NCBI GenBank assembly: GCA_030446745.1 | Contig: JAUJMS010000009.1 | Coordinates: 38,429-102,428, forward strand | DNA: 64,000 nt | Source of the DNA: Egibacteraceae bacterium | GTDB lineage: Bacteria; Actinomycetota; Nitriliruptoria; Euzebyales; Egibacteraceae | Direction of reading: 5' to 3' | Part shown: positions 9,293-20,597 of the stretch, one piece after another | Layout of the letters: each line of letters starts with the position of its first letter | Position numbering within the stretch: the stretch's first letter is position 1 | Translations under genes and position numbers: made by a program | The notes under the pieces: generated by a model | Told to the model about the DNA's origin: nothing | The model's database searches: none | Seen by the model: the letters and a program-made list of their open reading frames with translations, nothing else

Positions 9293-10096
9293 ATGACCGC
9301 ACGTCTCGCTGCTGTCTGGAGCCGCCGAGAGATTCTGGGGCAGCTCGTCGGCCGGGACATCAGGGTCAAGTACAGCAGCTCCGTGCTCGGCTACTTGTGG
9401 TCCCTGCTCGAACCGCTGATGCTCACCGCGGTCTACTACCTGGTGTTCACGTTCTTGCTGTCGCGGGCACGGTTCGGCATCGAGGACTACGCGCTGTTTC
9501 TCATCCTGGGCGTGCTGCCGTGGCTGTGGGTGAGCTCCACGGTCGGTGCGTCGATGCGCGCGCTGAAGAACCAGGCACGGCTGATCAGCAAGGTGCGGAT
9601 CCCACGCGAGATCTTCCCGCTCGGCGTGGTCGGGGCGAAGACCTTCGATTTCATCATGAGCGCGCTGGTCATCGCGTTCGTCGCCGCCATCGCGCAGGCG
9701 CCACCGAACCCCAACCTGCTCTACGTCCCCGTGGCGTTCTTGCTCGAGATCATGCTGCTGACCGGTCTCGCGTTCTTCCTGTCCGCGGTCAACGTTCTGC
9801 TGCGCGACGTCGAGCGGCTGACGCGGATCATCCTGCGGGTCGGGTTCTACATGTCCGCCGTCGTCTTCCCGGTGTCGCGCATCACCCAGTCCGACCGGCT
9901 GCCGGAATGGGGCAAGCTGCTGTACCAGTCCAACCCGCTGATCGGGATTTTCTCGCTGTACCGCTCGGCGTTCTATCCCAGCGAGTTCCCGTCGACGACG
10001 GCACTGACGGCGTCGGTGGTGGGAGCGGTCGGCATGCTGATCATCGGATACTGGACGTTCATCAAGCTGGAACCGGCGGTGTTGAAGGAGCTATGA
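9293..10096 (+). CDS. ABC-2 polysaccharide export permease (Wzm/TagG type)
   Basis: The membrane half of an ABC exporter for cell-surface polysaccharide or teichoic-acid-like polymer, 267 residues. It begins with an amphipathic stretch and 'GQLVGRDIRVKYSSSVLGYL', the hallmark of this family, then about six membrane helices and 'WGKLLYQSNPLIGIFSLYRS'. ATG 9293 matches the usual family N terminus; GTG 9245 would add 16 residues. The last codons overlap the ATPase start (ATGA), so the pair is translationally coupled. Confidence 0.9.
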   Translation: MTARLAAVWSRREILGQLVGRDIRVKYSSSVLGYLWSLLEPLMLTAVYYLVFTFLLSRARFGIEDYALFLILGVLPWLWVSSTVGASMRALKNQARLISKVRIPREIFPLGVVGAKTFDFIMSALVIAFVAAIAQAPPNPNLLYVPVAFLLEIMLLTGLAFFLSAVNVLLRDVERLTRIILRVGFYMSAVVFPVSRITQSDRLPEWGKLLYQSNPLIGIFSLYRSAFYPSEFPSTTALTASVVGAVGMLIIGYWTFIKLEPAVLKEL

Positions 10097-10881
10097 GCGC
10101 GGGACAGGCGACAGCGGCAACCGCGGCAGTGGCGCACGCGCCGGCCGTGGAGGTCGACAACGTCGGCGTGCAGTTCCTGCGCAACCGAAAGCGCAAGGCG
10201 CGGATCCGCGACACCGTCATGCGCCGCCCCAAGCCCGAGCAGGACACGTTCTGGGCGGTGCGCCACGTCACCGCGTCGATCGCCCACGGCGAGACGGTCG
10301 GGCTGGTGGGAGAGAACGGCTCGGGCAAGTCCACGCTGCTCAAGCTCATCTCCGGGGTGCTCATCGCGGACGAGGGCTCGGTGACGGTCAACGGCGAGAT
10401 GGCGCCGCTGCTGGAGCTGGGTGCCGGGTTCTCGCCAGACCTGTCGGGGCGCGAGAACATCTGGCTGGCCGGCGCCATCCACGGCCTGACCCACGAGCAG
10501 ACCGCCGAGCGCTTCGACGCGATCGTGCGCTTCGCCGGCAAGGGGATCCGCAACTTCCTGGACACCCCCGTGCGGCACTACTCGTCGGGGATGAAGGTGC
10601 GGCTCGGGTTCGCCATCACCGCGCAGCTGGACCACCCGATCCTGCTCATCGACGAGGTCCTGGCAGTCGGCGACCGGCGGTTCAAGCGCAAGTGCTACCG
10701 CAAGATCGACCGCCTGCTCGAGGAGGGGCGCACGTTGATCATCGTGTCGCACAGCGAACGCGACGTGACGAGGTTCTGCCAGCGATCGCTGCTGATGCGC
10801 GATGGTGAGCTGGTGATGGACGGCCCCACCGAAGAGGTCTTCGCGGCCTACTACGACGACAGCGAGCTAGACGACGAATGA
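10093..10881 (+). CDS. ABC polysaccharide export ATPase (Wzt/TagH type)
   Basis: The energising subunit for the adjacent permease, 262 residues. Walker A is 'GLVGENGSGKSTLLKLISG'. The family block 'LELGAGFSPDLSGRENIWLA' comes between Walker A and the signature. The signature is 'YSSGMKVRLGFAI', Walker B is 'ILLIDEVLAVGD', and the H-loop is in 'LIIVSHSERD'. It has no long C-terminal glycan-binding domain, as expected for TagH-like or short Wzt forms that export without recognising a terminal modification. ATG 10093 overlaps the permease stop. Confidence 0.93.
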   Translation: MSAGQATAATAAVAHAPAVEVDNVGVQFLRNRKRKARIRDTVMRRPKPEQDTFWAVRHVTASIAHGETVGLVGENGSGKSTLLKLISGVLIADEGSVTVNGEMAPLLELGAGFSPDLSGRENIWLAGAIHGLTHEQTAERFDAIVRFAGKGIRNFLDTPVRHYSSGMKVRLGFAITAQLDHPILLIDEVLAVGDRRFKRKCYRKIDRLLEEGRTLIIVSHSERDVTRFCQRSLLMRDGELVMDGPTEEVFAAYYDDSELDDE

Positions 10882-11017
10882 CCGCGACGCCCCGAGTGGA
10901 CGGGCGCGGTGACGGAGAGCCTGCCCGCTGACGTGCCGCGGCGGTGGTGAGCGTCGGGACGCTGGCCGACACGCTGGACGCGCTGGTCGCAATCGCCGAC
11001 GGCGGTACCGGGAGCGC

Positions 11018-11209
11018 GTGACACGCCGGCTGCGCCGGCACCTCACCGACGACGAGCTGCGCTCCGTCGCCCGGTGGGTGGTGCGCACGTACCTCGAGGT
11101 CGAGCGTGGCCACCGGGACGCACGCCCCCTGCGGCCGCTGCTCGCGCCGCACCTCTACTTCGCGCTCGAAGAGGCGGAGCGCTCCCGTGCCGCCCCAACC
11201 GACGAATGA
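11018..11209 (+). CDS. Small helical protein, probably a frameshifted fragment
   Basis: 63 residues from GTG 11018, mostly helical and rich in Arg and Leu ('SVARWVVRTYLEVERGH'). A preceding 24-codon ORF (10947-11021, 'VGTLADTLDALVAIADGG') ends in a GTGA overlap with this start. Reading across the two frames gives one continuous helical protein, so a one-base frameshift near 11000 may have split a single gene of roughly 90 residues. No family is recognised with confidence. It is the last gene before the tRNA. Confidence 0.4.
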   Translation: MTRRLRRHLTDDELRSVARWVVRTYLEVERGHRDARPLRPLLAPHLYFALEEAERSRAAPTDE

Positions 11210-11259
11210 GGCCGTCCCCGCGCCCGGAGGTGGAAAAAGGGTGGAGACAGGAAACGGTG

Positions 11260-11288
11260 AGGGCCGGTCCCCATTCGGTACCGGCCCT
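11260..11288 (-). terminator. Hairpin terminator downstream of tRNA-Met
   Basis: On the minus strand, just after the tRNA, AGGGCCGGT pairs with ACCGGCCCT across an 11-base loop, followed by a moderately T-rich stretch (ACCGTTTCCTG). The palindrome could also act on plus-strand transcripts from the small ORF upstream. Confidence 0.55.
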
Positions 11289-11306
11289 GACCTGCGGTTT
11301 TGCTAG

Positions 11307-11380
11307 TTGCGAGGGCAGGATTTGAACCTGCGACCTCCGGGTTATGAGCCCGGCGAGCTACCGAACTGCTCCACCTCGCG
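11307..11380 (-). tRNA. Initiator tRNA-Met (CAT anticodon)
   Basis: On the minus strand the 74 bases fold as a cloverleaf: acceptor CGCGAGG against CCTCGCA, D-arm AGCAGTTCGGTAGCT, anticodon arm CCGGG-CTCATAA-CCCGG, and T-arm GCAGG-TTCAAAT-CCTGC. Two initiator features are visible: the unpaired first position (C1 opposite A72) and three consecutive G:C pairs in the lower anticodon stem. The 3' CCA is not encoded (the sequence continues CTA), so it must be added after transcription. Confidence 0.95.
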
Positions 11381-11445
11381 TGGGCAAGGCTAGCCGCGCC
11401 CCGGCGCGCCCGCAACGCGCCGGGCACCACTTCGGCGCCGGCGGC

Positions 11446-14400
11446 TCACCCCTCGGACGGCGACGGCGACGGCGCCGGCGAGGACGGCGCCCCGCCGCCC
11501 TCGAGCAGCGCCTGGGCCTCGGCGAGCAACTGCTGGGCGCGGGCCGTCAGCTCCTGGTACCGGCCGAGGTCGCCGTCGCGCAGCGCCGTCTCCGCGTCGG
11601 CGAAGGCCTGGAGCGCGTCGGCGATGAGCGTCTCCACGCGCGGGTCGGCGCCGCCCGGGGACGGCGGCGGTGCGCCGTCGCCGTCCGACGGCGGCGCCTC
11701 GGTGGCGCCGTCGTCGTCGGGAGTGCCCACGCCGGCGGGCGCCACGCCGAACAGCGCCTCGAGTGCGTCGGCGAGCGTGTCGCGCATGACGACGCGGTCA
11801 CCGAACACCAACACGACCTTCGTCAGCTCCGGGATCTCGGACTGCTCGGCGCGCAGGAACAACCCCTGGCCGTACAGCAGCGCGCCGTCGATGGGGATCG
11901 TGAGCAGGTTGCCGTAGATCACCGCCGAGCCGCGCTGGTTCAACAGCGACAGCTCGCGGGAGATCTCGCCGTCCTGGTTGATCCGCGCCTGCACCTGCTC
12001 GGGCCCGAAGACCGTCTGGCCTGGCGGCATGAGCAGCGCCTGCAGCTGCCCGTACTGCTCGGGGTCGCTGCGCGCGACGAGGTAGGCGATGAGGTTGTCG
12101 CGGTCCTCCCCGCGCGGGGTGTACGGCTGCAGCAGGGCGAACTCGGGGTCGGTGTCGCCCGGTAGACGCAGCAGCTGGTACAGCGGCCGCAGGACACGGT
12201 TGCGCCGCTGCGCCGGCGGCACGGCGAGCTGGTTACTCGCGAAGGCCGGGTCGTTGGGGAGCTTCCACGCGTCCTCCTTGGTGTAGAACTCGGCCGGGTC
12301 CGGGATGTGGTACGTCCCGTAGACGGCCGCCTGGACGCGGAACATGTCCTCGGGGTAGCGGAAGTGGGCACGCAGCTCCGGGTCGATCTCGTCCGCGGAG
12401 CGGAACACCCCGGGGAACGCCGCGCGCCACGCGCGGATGACCGGGTCGCGCTCGTCGATGACGTACAACGTCACCGTTCCGTCGTAGGCGTCGACCACGG
12501 CCTTGACACTGTTGCGGATGTAGTTCGCGCGACCCTGGATGCCCGGCAGCTCGATGCTGCGCTCCTCGACGACCGGGACTCCGCCCGGTCCCGTCCGCGT
12601 GGACAGGCGGCGCTGCTCGGCCTGGGTCAGCGCGCCGAGCTCCACCCGTTCCGAGTAGGGCACCATGTCGGTCGTCGTGTAACCGTCGACGACCCATTGG
12701 ATGCGCCCGCCGGCGGCGACCGGGTAGGCGTCGTGGTCGAGTTTGAGGAACGGGGCGACCGCGGCCACGCGCTCGCGCACCTGACGGCGGAACAGCACCT
12801 CCGAGTCGGCGGTCAGCAGGTTGGACAGCACCATGTTCGGCTCGGCGAAGCGCAACGCAAACGCCAGACGCCGTCCGAAGGAACCGACGCCGACGCCGTC
12901 GCGGCCGTCGTAGCGGAACTCCTCGGGCGTCCCCTCGGCGCGCACGAAGTCCAACTCGTTCTGCCGCGTACCGACGACCGAGTAGTCCGCTGGGTTCTCG
13001 CCGTCCGGCCGGCTTTCGCCGAAGTACACGCGTGGATTCGCGACCTCCAGGGTCGGCACGCCCTCGGGCGGGATGTCGTCGAGCAGGAACTCCGGCTGAC
13101 CGTCTCGCGAGGCGGTGCTGACCGCCGACGCCACCATGCCGATGCCGTGGGTGAAGCGCAGGTGGCGGTTCTGCCAGGTGGCCGAGGGTAGGTCGCGCGG
13201 CGCGAGCTCGCGGGCGGCGACGAGCACCTGTTGCGGCGCGCCTTCGACGACGTAGCGGTCGGTGTCGACGTCGCGGAACTCGTAGTAGGGACGCAGCTCC
13301 TGCAGCTGCTCGTAGGCGGCCAGCGCCACGGTCGGCTCCCACAGCCGCAGCGACGTCAACGTCTCGGCGTTGTCCTGGACCGCGGCACGGGACAGCTCCG
13401 ACTCTGCGGGGAACTGCTCGACCGCGACCTCGTCGAGGCCGTACGCAAAGCGCGTGGCGGCGAGGTTGTCCGCGATGAACGGGCGCTCGCGTTCGAGCTC
13501 CTGCGGGTCCACACGCAGCCGCTGCACGACGGCGGGAAACACGCCCGCGAGCACGACGCTGGCGACGACGAGGATGCCGACCCCTGCCGTCGGCAGCAGC
13601 CAGCCGCGGAAGCGGATGTTGACCAGGAACAACGCCACGCAGACGACGGCGATGACGAGCAGCAGCCGGTAGGCCGGCAGCTGGGCGTTGACGTCGGTGT
13701 ACGACAGACCGGTGACCTGACCACGCTCCGAGTAGCTGAGCATGAACTGGTCGAGGCGGTAGCCCCAGGCGCGTACCGCGACCAGCGCGCCGAGCAGCAG
13801 GGACAGGTGGACGTTGGCGTGTGGGGTGATGCGCTGGCCCGGCGACTGGGGGCGGATCCCACCGAAGACGTAGTGAGCGGCGGCCGTCGCGACCAGCGTC
13901 ATCAGCAGCGCGGTGAACAGCCACGAGTTCACCAGCGCGTGGAACGGCAGGACGAACACGAAGAAGCCGACGTCGCGCCCAAAGACGGGGTCGACACGCC
14001 CGAACTCCTGCGCGTGACTCCACAGCAGGTAGACCGGCCAGCGCTTCACCATCGACAGGCCCGACAGGACGCCGAGGACGACGGCGACCGCGAGCAACAG
14101 TGACCGCGCGTGTGGCATGAGCGCCTCGCGGTACCGCTCGATCGCCTCCTCCTGCGGCGACGACACGCGCACGGTCGGCGCGAGGCGTCGCGCCAGTAGG
14201 AGGTTGCCGCCGAGGATCGCGGTGACGACGACGCCGGCAACGACGCCGAGGCCCGCCTTCGTCGCGAGCAGCGACCAGTACACGTCGCCGAAGCCGATGC
14301 TGCGGTACCACAGCACGTCGGTGTAGAAGGTCGCGATACGCGCCGCGAACAACACCGCGAGCAGGGCGGTGAGGCCCGCGACGAGCGGCCAACGTCGGCG

Positions 14401-14448
14401 CAGCTCGTCGCGCACCCTCGGGCGCGGACGCGCCCCCGGTGGGGTCAT
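11446..14448 (-). CDS. UPF0182 family membrane protein
   Basis: A 1,000-residue protein of the UPF0182/COG1615 family, widespread in actinobacteria and of unknown function. Residues 1-310 hold about seven membrane helices, beginning 'LRRRWPLVAGLTALLAVLFA' and including 'FYTDVLWYRSIGFGDVYWSL', a family marker. The rest is a large extracytoplasmic region ('GIGMVASAVSTASRDGQPEF', 'LAYLVARSDPEQYGQLQ' region) ending in an acidic Pro/Gly linker and a short helical tail. I chose ATG 14448, which overlaps the stop of the upstream DivIVA-fusion gene (ATGA), over the track start at 14481. Confidence 0.88.
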   Translation of the reverse strand: MTPPGARPRPRVRDELRRRWPLVAGLTALLAVLFAARIATFYTDVLWYRSIGFGDVYWSLLATKAGLGVVAGVVVTAILGGNLLLARRLAPTVRVSSPQEEAIERYREALMPHARSLLLAVAVVLGVLSGLSMVKRWPVYLLWSHAQEFGRVDPVFGRDVGFFVFVLPFHALVNSWLFTALLMTLVATAAAHYVFGGIRPQSPGQRITPHANVHLSLLLGALVAVRAWGYRLDQFMLSYSERGQVTGLSYTDVNAQLPAYRLLLVIAVVCVALFLVNIRFRGWLLPTAGVGILVVASVVLAGVFPAVVQRLRVDPQELERERPFIADNLAATRFAYGLDEVAVEQFPAESELSRAAVQDNAETLTSLRLWEPTVALAAYEQLQELRPYYEFRDVDTDRYVVEGAPQQVLVAARELAPRDLPSATWQNRHLRFTHGIGMVASAVSTASRDGQPEFLLDDIPPEGVPTLEVANPRVYFGESRPDGENPADYSVVGTRQNELDFVRAEGTPEEFRYDGRDGVGVGSFGRRLAFALRFAEPNMVLSNLLTADSEVLFRRQVRERVAAVAPFLKLDHDAYPVAAGGRIQWVVDGYTTTDMVPYSERVELGALTQAEQRRLSTRTGPGGVPVVEERSIELPGIQGRANYIRNSVKAVVDAYDGTVTLYVIDERDPVIRAWRAAFPGVFRSADEIDPELRAHFRYPEDMFRVQAAVYGTYHIPDPAEFYTKEDAWKLPNDPAFASNQLAVPPAQRRNRVLRPLYQLLRLPGDTDPEFALLQPYTPRGEDRDNLIAYLVARSDPEQYGQLQALLMPPGQTVFGPEQVQARINQDGEISRELSLLNQRGSAVIYGNLLTIPIDGALLYGQGLFLRAEQSEIPELTKVVLVFGDRVVMRDTLADALEALFGVAPAGVGTPDDDGATEAPPSDGDGAPPPSPGGADPRVETLIADALQAFADAETALRDGDLGRYQELTARAQQLLAEAQALLEGGGAPSSPAPSPSPSEG

Positions 14449-16082
14449 TCCGAGGGCTCGGTCACGGGCACCGTCGTGCACGTGCAGCCGACGTGCACGG
14501 GAGGGACGTCGTGCCCGCTGGGGAACGGCTGGTCGAGGCCGAGCGCGCCGCTCTGGTCGTTGCTGCGACAGCGTGCTTCCGGGCAGCGCGGCTCGCGGCC
14601 GAGGACCCAGCGGCGTGCGGTCACGCCGCCCGCGCGCCAGGCGCGCAGCATGCCCAGCTCGTACGCGCGGATCAGGTGCGTCGCCGCCAGCTCCTCGGCC
14701 GAGGTGCCCTTGAGCTCCCCGAACACCGCGCCGATGCGGTCCGCCAGCGACGAGGCGTCCTCCGACGCCGACACGCCCATGCGCAGCGTCGCCGCGAGGC
14801 TGGCACGGACGCGTTCGGCGGCGTCGTCGGCGAACGTGCCAGCAAGGTCGGGCGTCGCCGCCGGCTCACCGAGGTCGCGCTCGGCGAGCGTCGCGGCCGC
14901 CGCACCGCCGGCGCGGTACGCCTGGTCCAGGTACTCCCCCGCTCCCGCGCCGAGGCGGGCCGCCTCGTCGGGCTGCGGCAGGAACGCGTCCGCGTCGCCT
15001 TTGCCCTTGGCGCGGCGCACCCGGTCCAACGCGATGTTCTGCATCTCCTGCAGCTCGCGTTTGACCTTGCGCACGAGCTTGGGATGCAGCGGCGACAACG
15101 CCGCCGCGCGCAGCCCCTGAGGCTCGCGCCGGGCGCCGTCGCGCCCTCCCGCCGGCGGGCTCAGCCGCGTCGCGGCCTGCGGCGCGGCTGGGCGTTCGCC
15201 GGGCGCCGTGGGGGTGGCGGCGGGGCTTTCGTCGGGCGCCGGCGCCCCGTCGGCGGCGGGCTCCGGCTCCGGTGCCGACGCGGCGGCACCAACCTCCACC
15301 GCCGGTGCGGCAGCGTTGGTCTCGGGCTCGGGCTCGTGCTCCGGCTGCGCCGCGTCGGTGGCGGGCTCGGGCCGGGGCGCTGGCTGGTCCTCGTTGCTCA
15401 CCAGCGCCGAATCGGACGCCGGTTGCACCTCGTCGGTCGCCACCGCCGGATCGGCTGCCGGTTGGACCTCGTCGGTCTCCAACGCCGGCTCGGGCGCCGG
15501 CGGCGCCGCGTCGATGGCGGGCTGCCGACCAGTCGTGGCGTCGCTCCGCACCTGCGCCGTGAGGGCGTCGCGCACGCTGGCCGCCGGCCGACCCGGCGCG
15601 AGGTCGCGCAACGTCTGTTCGAGGGTGCGTCCCACCGCACGCAGCTGCTCGGACAGCGCGTCACGGGCCTGTTCGAGCGCCTCGACGGTGCGCTCCATGC
15701 GCTCCCGCCGCCGCTCGCCCTCGGCGATCACCTTCGCGGCCTGCCCGCGCGCCGCCTGAAGCTCCCGGTCGGCCTCGTGGCGTGCTTTGCGCTGAATCTG
15801 CGCCCCGGCCTCCTGCGCCGCCTCGAGGATGCGCTGGGTCTCCTTGCCGATTTCGGCGAACATCGCGGCGGGCTGCGCCTCGGGCGTCACCGCCGGCGCG
15901 GCCGGTGCGGTGACCTGGTCGGCACGCAAGCGCTGGACCCGACGCTCGCCCTCGTCGGCACGGGCTTCGCTGGCGGCGACCTGCTCCGCAACCCTGGCGA
16001 GAAACGCGTGGACCTCGTCGCGGTCATAGCCCCGCACGGACACGAGGAACTCGCGCGCGGCAATCTCGTCGGGCGTGAGCAC
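14445..16082 (-). CDS. DivIVA-domain protein fused to phage Mu F-like head domain
   Basis: 545 residues in three parts. Residues 1-50 ('LTPDEIAAREFLVSVRGYDR', then DEVHAFL) match the membrane-binding DivIVA/Wag31 N terminus. Residues ~50-170 form a coiled coil, followed by a long Ala/Pro/Glu-rich linker to ~330. The C-terminal ~200 residues resemble the Mu gpF/SPP1 gp7 head-morphogenesis fold: 'IRAYELGMLRAWRAGGVTAR', then a Cys-containing segment and 'DVPPVHVGCTCTTVPV', equivalent to the PP-HPNCRC metal-site motif of that family. It is translationally coupled to the UPF0182 gene. A role at curved membrane or the growing pole is inference. Confidence 0.75.
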   Translation of the reverse strand: MLTPDEIAAREFLVSVRGYDRDEVHAFLARVAEQVAASEARADEGERRVQRLRADQVTAPAAPAVTPEAQPAAMFAEIGKETQRILEAAQEAGAQIQRKARHEADRELQAARGQAAKVIAEGERRRERMERTVEALEQARDALSEQLRAVGRTLEQTLRDLAPGRPAASVRDALTAQVRSDATTGRQPAIDAAPPAPEPALETDEVQPAADPAVATDEVQPASDSALVSNEDQPAPRPEPATDAAQPEHEPEPETNAAAPAVEVGAAASAPEPEPAADGAPAPDESPAATPTAPGERPAAPQAATRLSPPAGGRDGARREPQGLRAAALSPLHPKLVRKVKRELQEMQNIALDRVRRAKGKGDADAFLPQPDEAARLGAGAGEYLDQAYRAGGAAAATLAERDLGEPAATPDLAGTFADDAAERVRASLAATLRMGVSASEDASSLADRIGAVFGELKGTSAEELAATHLIRAYELGMLRAWRAGGVTARRWVLGREPRCPEARCRSNDQSGALGLDQPFPSGHDVPPVHVGCTCTTVPVTEPSE

Positions 16083-16160
16083 GGCGGATCCTCCAGTGAC
16101 GGCAGCCTCGAGGGCGACAGTCTATGCGGGGGACACCTGCGGCCCGCCCCGTGCCAGCCG

Positions 16161-17729
<1,569 letters not shown>

Positions 17730-17740
17730 GACACTCCATG

Positions 17741-20485
17741 CTATGCACCCGCCCGCTGCTGGGGAAGCCTTTCGCGGACGAGCGAGCCGTTGCTCCTGAT
17801 GACTGTGTCGGCAACCGGCAGCAGCAAGTGAAACGTCGATCCGCGCCCCAGCCGCGACTCGACGGCGACGTCGCCCTCGAGCCCGTCGACGATACGGCGC
17901 ACCAACGCCAGCCCCAGGCCGAGGCCGCCGTACAACCGGGTTTCGCTGGCGTCGCCCTGGTAGAAGTCGCTGAAGACGCGCGCCGCCGTGGTTGGCTCGA
18001 TGCCGACGCCGCGGTCGCGCACCGACAGGCGGACCATCGGCTTGCCGTCGGCGTGCTCGAGCGTCGCGGCGACGCTGATCGGCTCACCGCCCGGCGAGAA
18101 CTTCACGGCGTTGTCGATGAGCTCGTCGAGGCAGCGTTGGAGCATCGCACGGTCCGCGAGCACCGCCGGCAGCGACTTCGCGACGCGCCGGCGGAAGTCT
18201 CGGTCCGGTATCCGCCGGCGCCACTGCGCGAGGACCTCCCCCACGACCGACGACAGGTCGACCGCCTCAAGGCGCGGCTGGACACGCCCGCTGTCGAGCG
18301 CCGCGAAGTCGACGATCATCCCGACGATGCGCTCCAGCCGACCGGTCGACGACAAAATCTGGCCCGCGAACTTGCGGGTCTCCTCGGGTCCGACGTCGCG
18401 CCGGGCGAGCACCTCGGCGTAGCCCTTGATCGGCGTCAGCGGCGTGCGCAGCTCGTGGCTGACGTTGGACAAGAACTCCGTCTTCATCCGTTCGATCTCG
18501 GTCTCGCGGGTGACGTCGCGCAGGACGAGCACGCGGCCGAGGAACTGCCCGTCGGTGGTGTCGTGCACCGGCGCGGCACTCGCCGCCGTCGGCACGCGAC
18601 GGCCGTCGCTGCGTTCGAGCAGCAGCTGCACGGCGGTGACCTGCTCGCTGTCGGACGCGCCGAGGGCGGCGGCGGCGGGCACACCGCCCGGCCCCCGACC
18701 GACGAGCACCTGCTCGAGCGGCAGACCGACCACCTCGGGGACCGCACGCCCGACGAGCCGCTCGGCGGCCGGGTTGAAGGTCGCCACCTTTCCGTCGGGG
18801 TCGACCGCAACGAGCGCGTCACTCATGGACGTCGTGAGCGCCTCCAGCCGCGCACGCAGCCGCGACTGCACCGTGGCGGCGTCGCGCAGCTGCGCCGACT
18901 GCGCGGCCAGCGACGTCGTCATCTCGTCGAACGTGCGACCCAGGACCCCGACCTCATCCCGGCTCGCGACGTCGGCGTTGACGTCGAGGTCGCCCTCCCT
19001 GACCGCGGCGGCAGCCGTGGTCAGCCGCCGGATCGGGGCGACGAGCCGGCGGGTGACCAGGGCCGCGACCGCCCCGGCGAGCAGCGCGCCGACGAGGGCG
19101 AGCAGGAACAGCCGGCGCGCCTGATCCTGTTCGAGGTCGGCCAGCGTCGCCGCCTCGCTGACCGCGACGACGCGCCCCACGACCGTGCCGGTGCCGGGGT
19201 CCTCGATCGGCGCGGCCGCCGCGTACAGCGGGCGCCCGGGGATCGGCACGGCGTCGCGGCCGTCGTCGCGCACCGCCGCGACGACGTCGGTGGCGATGTC
19301 GCGTACCCCAGGAGAGGCAACCGTCGACGCGTTGCCGGTCGCGAGGATGACGTTGCTGGCGACGTCGTCGCCGGTCGCCGCGACCCGCGTCGCGTCGGCG
19401 ATCCGCCCGGTCAGCACGACGCCGAGCGGCGGCGTCTCGGCGCGTGCGCCGGGGGCGTCGAGCGCCACCGCGCCGACGCCGACGAACTGCCCGCCGATCG
19501 TCAGCAACTCGCCGGCGTCGTTGGCCTCGCTCGACAGCAGCCGGTCCACCAGCGTCGTGCCGCTGAGCTGCAGCAGGAAGCTGTCGTCGAGCGGCCCGGT
19601 CGGGGCGTAGGACCCGGCGACCATCCCGTCCTCGTCCAGCACGACGAGGAAGTCTTGGTCCTGCCCGCGGAAGAACGCCTCGTACACCGGCTCGAGCGAC
19701 TCGTTCCCGCGGTCGGCGAGGTTGCGCAGCAGCGACGAACCCTGTCCGCGCAGGATCGCCGCGGCGTTGATCGCGTCGACGAGCCAGTCACTCTCGATCT
19801 GCGTCGCGATGCCGGCGCTGAGGCCGTCGAGGCGGTCGAGCTCGTCGTCGACGAGGTCGCGCGACCCTTGGTCGCTCAGGGCGCCCGCGATGAGCACCAC
19901 GACGGCGAGCAGGATCGCCACCGACGCGGTGACGAACTTGGCGAGCAGCGCCCGTGCGCTCGCCTGCCACAGCCACCACCCGATCGCGGCGGCGCCGGCC
20001 ACGGTCAGCGCCGCACCGGCGGTCAGCGACAGGCGCTCGACCGGCTCCGCCGCGCCCCACGCGAGCAGGCCGACGCCGACGAGGATCGTGCGGCGGCCGC
20101 CGACGAGGCCGCGCACACCGCCCAACAGGCCCGCCGCCGCCGCGACCGCCGCGGCAACGGGAACGGCGGGCACCGGCAGCAGCACCGCCGGCCCGGCGAG
20201 GCGACGCAGCCCACGCGGGGACAGGCCGACCGCGACGAGTGCGAGCCCGCCGGCGTGCAGCCACGCCACCGCGACGACGCTGCCGGAAACCAGCGCCCCC
20301 GACAGCCCGTGGCCGACGGCGATCGCCATGGCCCCCGTGGCGAGCAGCAGGTCCAGAGCGCCGCGGCGGGCGGCGCCTGCGGCGCCGGGGCGCGTCACGA
20401 CGACGATGGCCAGGCCGACCGCGGCGAACAGGGCAAGCAGGCTCGCGGCCAGATGCAGCGGCGTCGACAAGCCGGCTTCGGCCAT
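17741..20485 (-). CDS. Multi-domain sensor histidine kinase
   Basis: 914 residues. About seven N-terminal membrane helices (to ~180) are followed by another helix, an extracytoplasmic sensor region (~205-445), a helix, a HAMP linker ('RLTTAAAAVREGDLDVNADV'), a coiled coil, a PAS domain ('VDPDGKVATFNPAAERLVG'), HisKA with 'FLSNVSHELRTPLTPIKGYA' (phospho-His) and an HATPase domain ('DELIDNAVKFSPGGEP', 'VRDRGVGIEP', 'YGGLGLGLALVRRIV'). No response regulator is adjacent. The downstream FecR lipoprotein and upstream MreB suggest a cell-envelope role, which is inference. Confidence 0.88.
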   Translation of the reverse strand: MAEAGLSTPLHLAASLLALFAAVGLAIVVVTRPGAAGAARRGALDLLLATGAMAIAVGHGLSGALVSGSVVAVAWLHAGGLALVAVGLSPRGLRRLAGPAVLLPVPAVPVAAAVAAAAGLLGGVRGLVGGRRTILVGVGLLAWGAAEPVERLSLTAGAALTVAGAAAIGWWLWQASARALLAKFVTASVAILLAVVVLIAGALSDQGSRDLVDDELDRLDGLSAGIATQIESDWLVDAINAAAILRGQGSSLLRNLADRGNESLEPVYEAFFRGQDQDFLVVLDEDGMVAGSYAPTGPLDDSFLLQLSGTTLVDRLLSSEANDAGELLTIGGQFVGVGAVALDAPGARAETPPLGVVLTGRIADATRVAATGDDVASNVILATGNASTVASPGVRDIATDVVAAVRDDGRDAVPIPGRPLYAAAAPIEDPGTGTVVGRVVAVSEAATLADLEQDQARRLFLLALVGALLAGAVAALVTRRLVAPIRRLTTAAAAVREGDLDVNADVASRDEVGVLGRTFDEMTTSLAAQSAQLRDAATVQSRLRARLEALTTSMSDALVAVDPDGKVATFNPAAERLVGRAVPEVVGLPLEQVLVGRGPGGVPAAAALGASDSEQVTAVQLLLERSDGRRVPTAASAAPVHDTTDGQFLGRVLVLRDVTRETEIERMKTEFLSNVSHELRTPLTPIKGYAEVLARRDVGPEETRKFAGQILSSTGRLERIVGMIVDFAALDSGRVQPRLEAVDLSSVVGEVLAQWRRRIPDRDFRRRVAKSLPAVLADRAMLQRCLDELIDNAVKFSPGGEPISVAATLEHADGKPMVRLSVRDRGVGIEPTTAARVFSDFYQGDASETRLYGGLGLGLALVRRIVDGLEGDVAVESRLGRGSTFHLLLPVADTVIRSNGSLVRERLPQQRAGA

Positions 20486-20597
20486 GCGCCGAGTGTATTC
20501 GTGGGCTTGCGCGCTCAGCCGGGTTGCGCGGTCAGCCGCCGTGGGCGGCGCTGCCGCGCACCCGTGAAACCCCCTTCAGCGCCGGGAGGGCGGTCGG

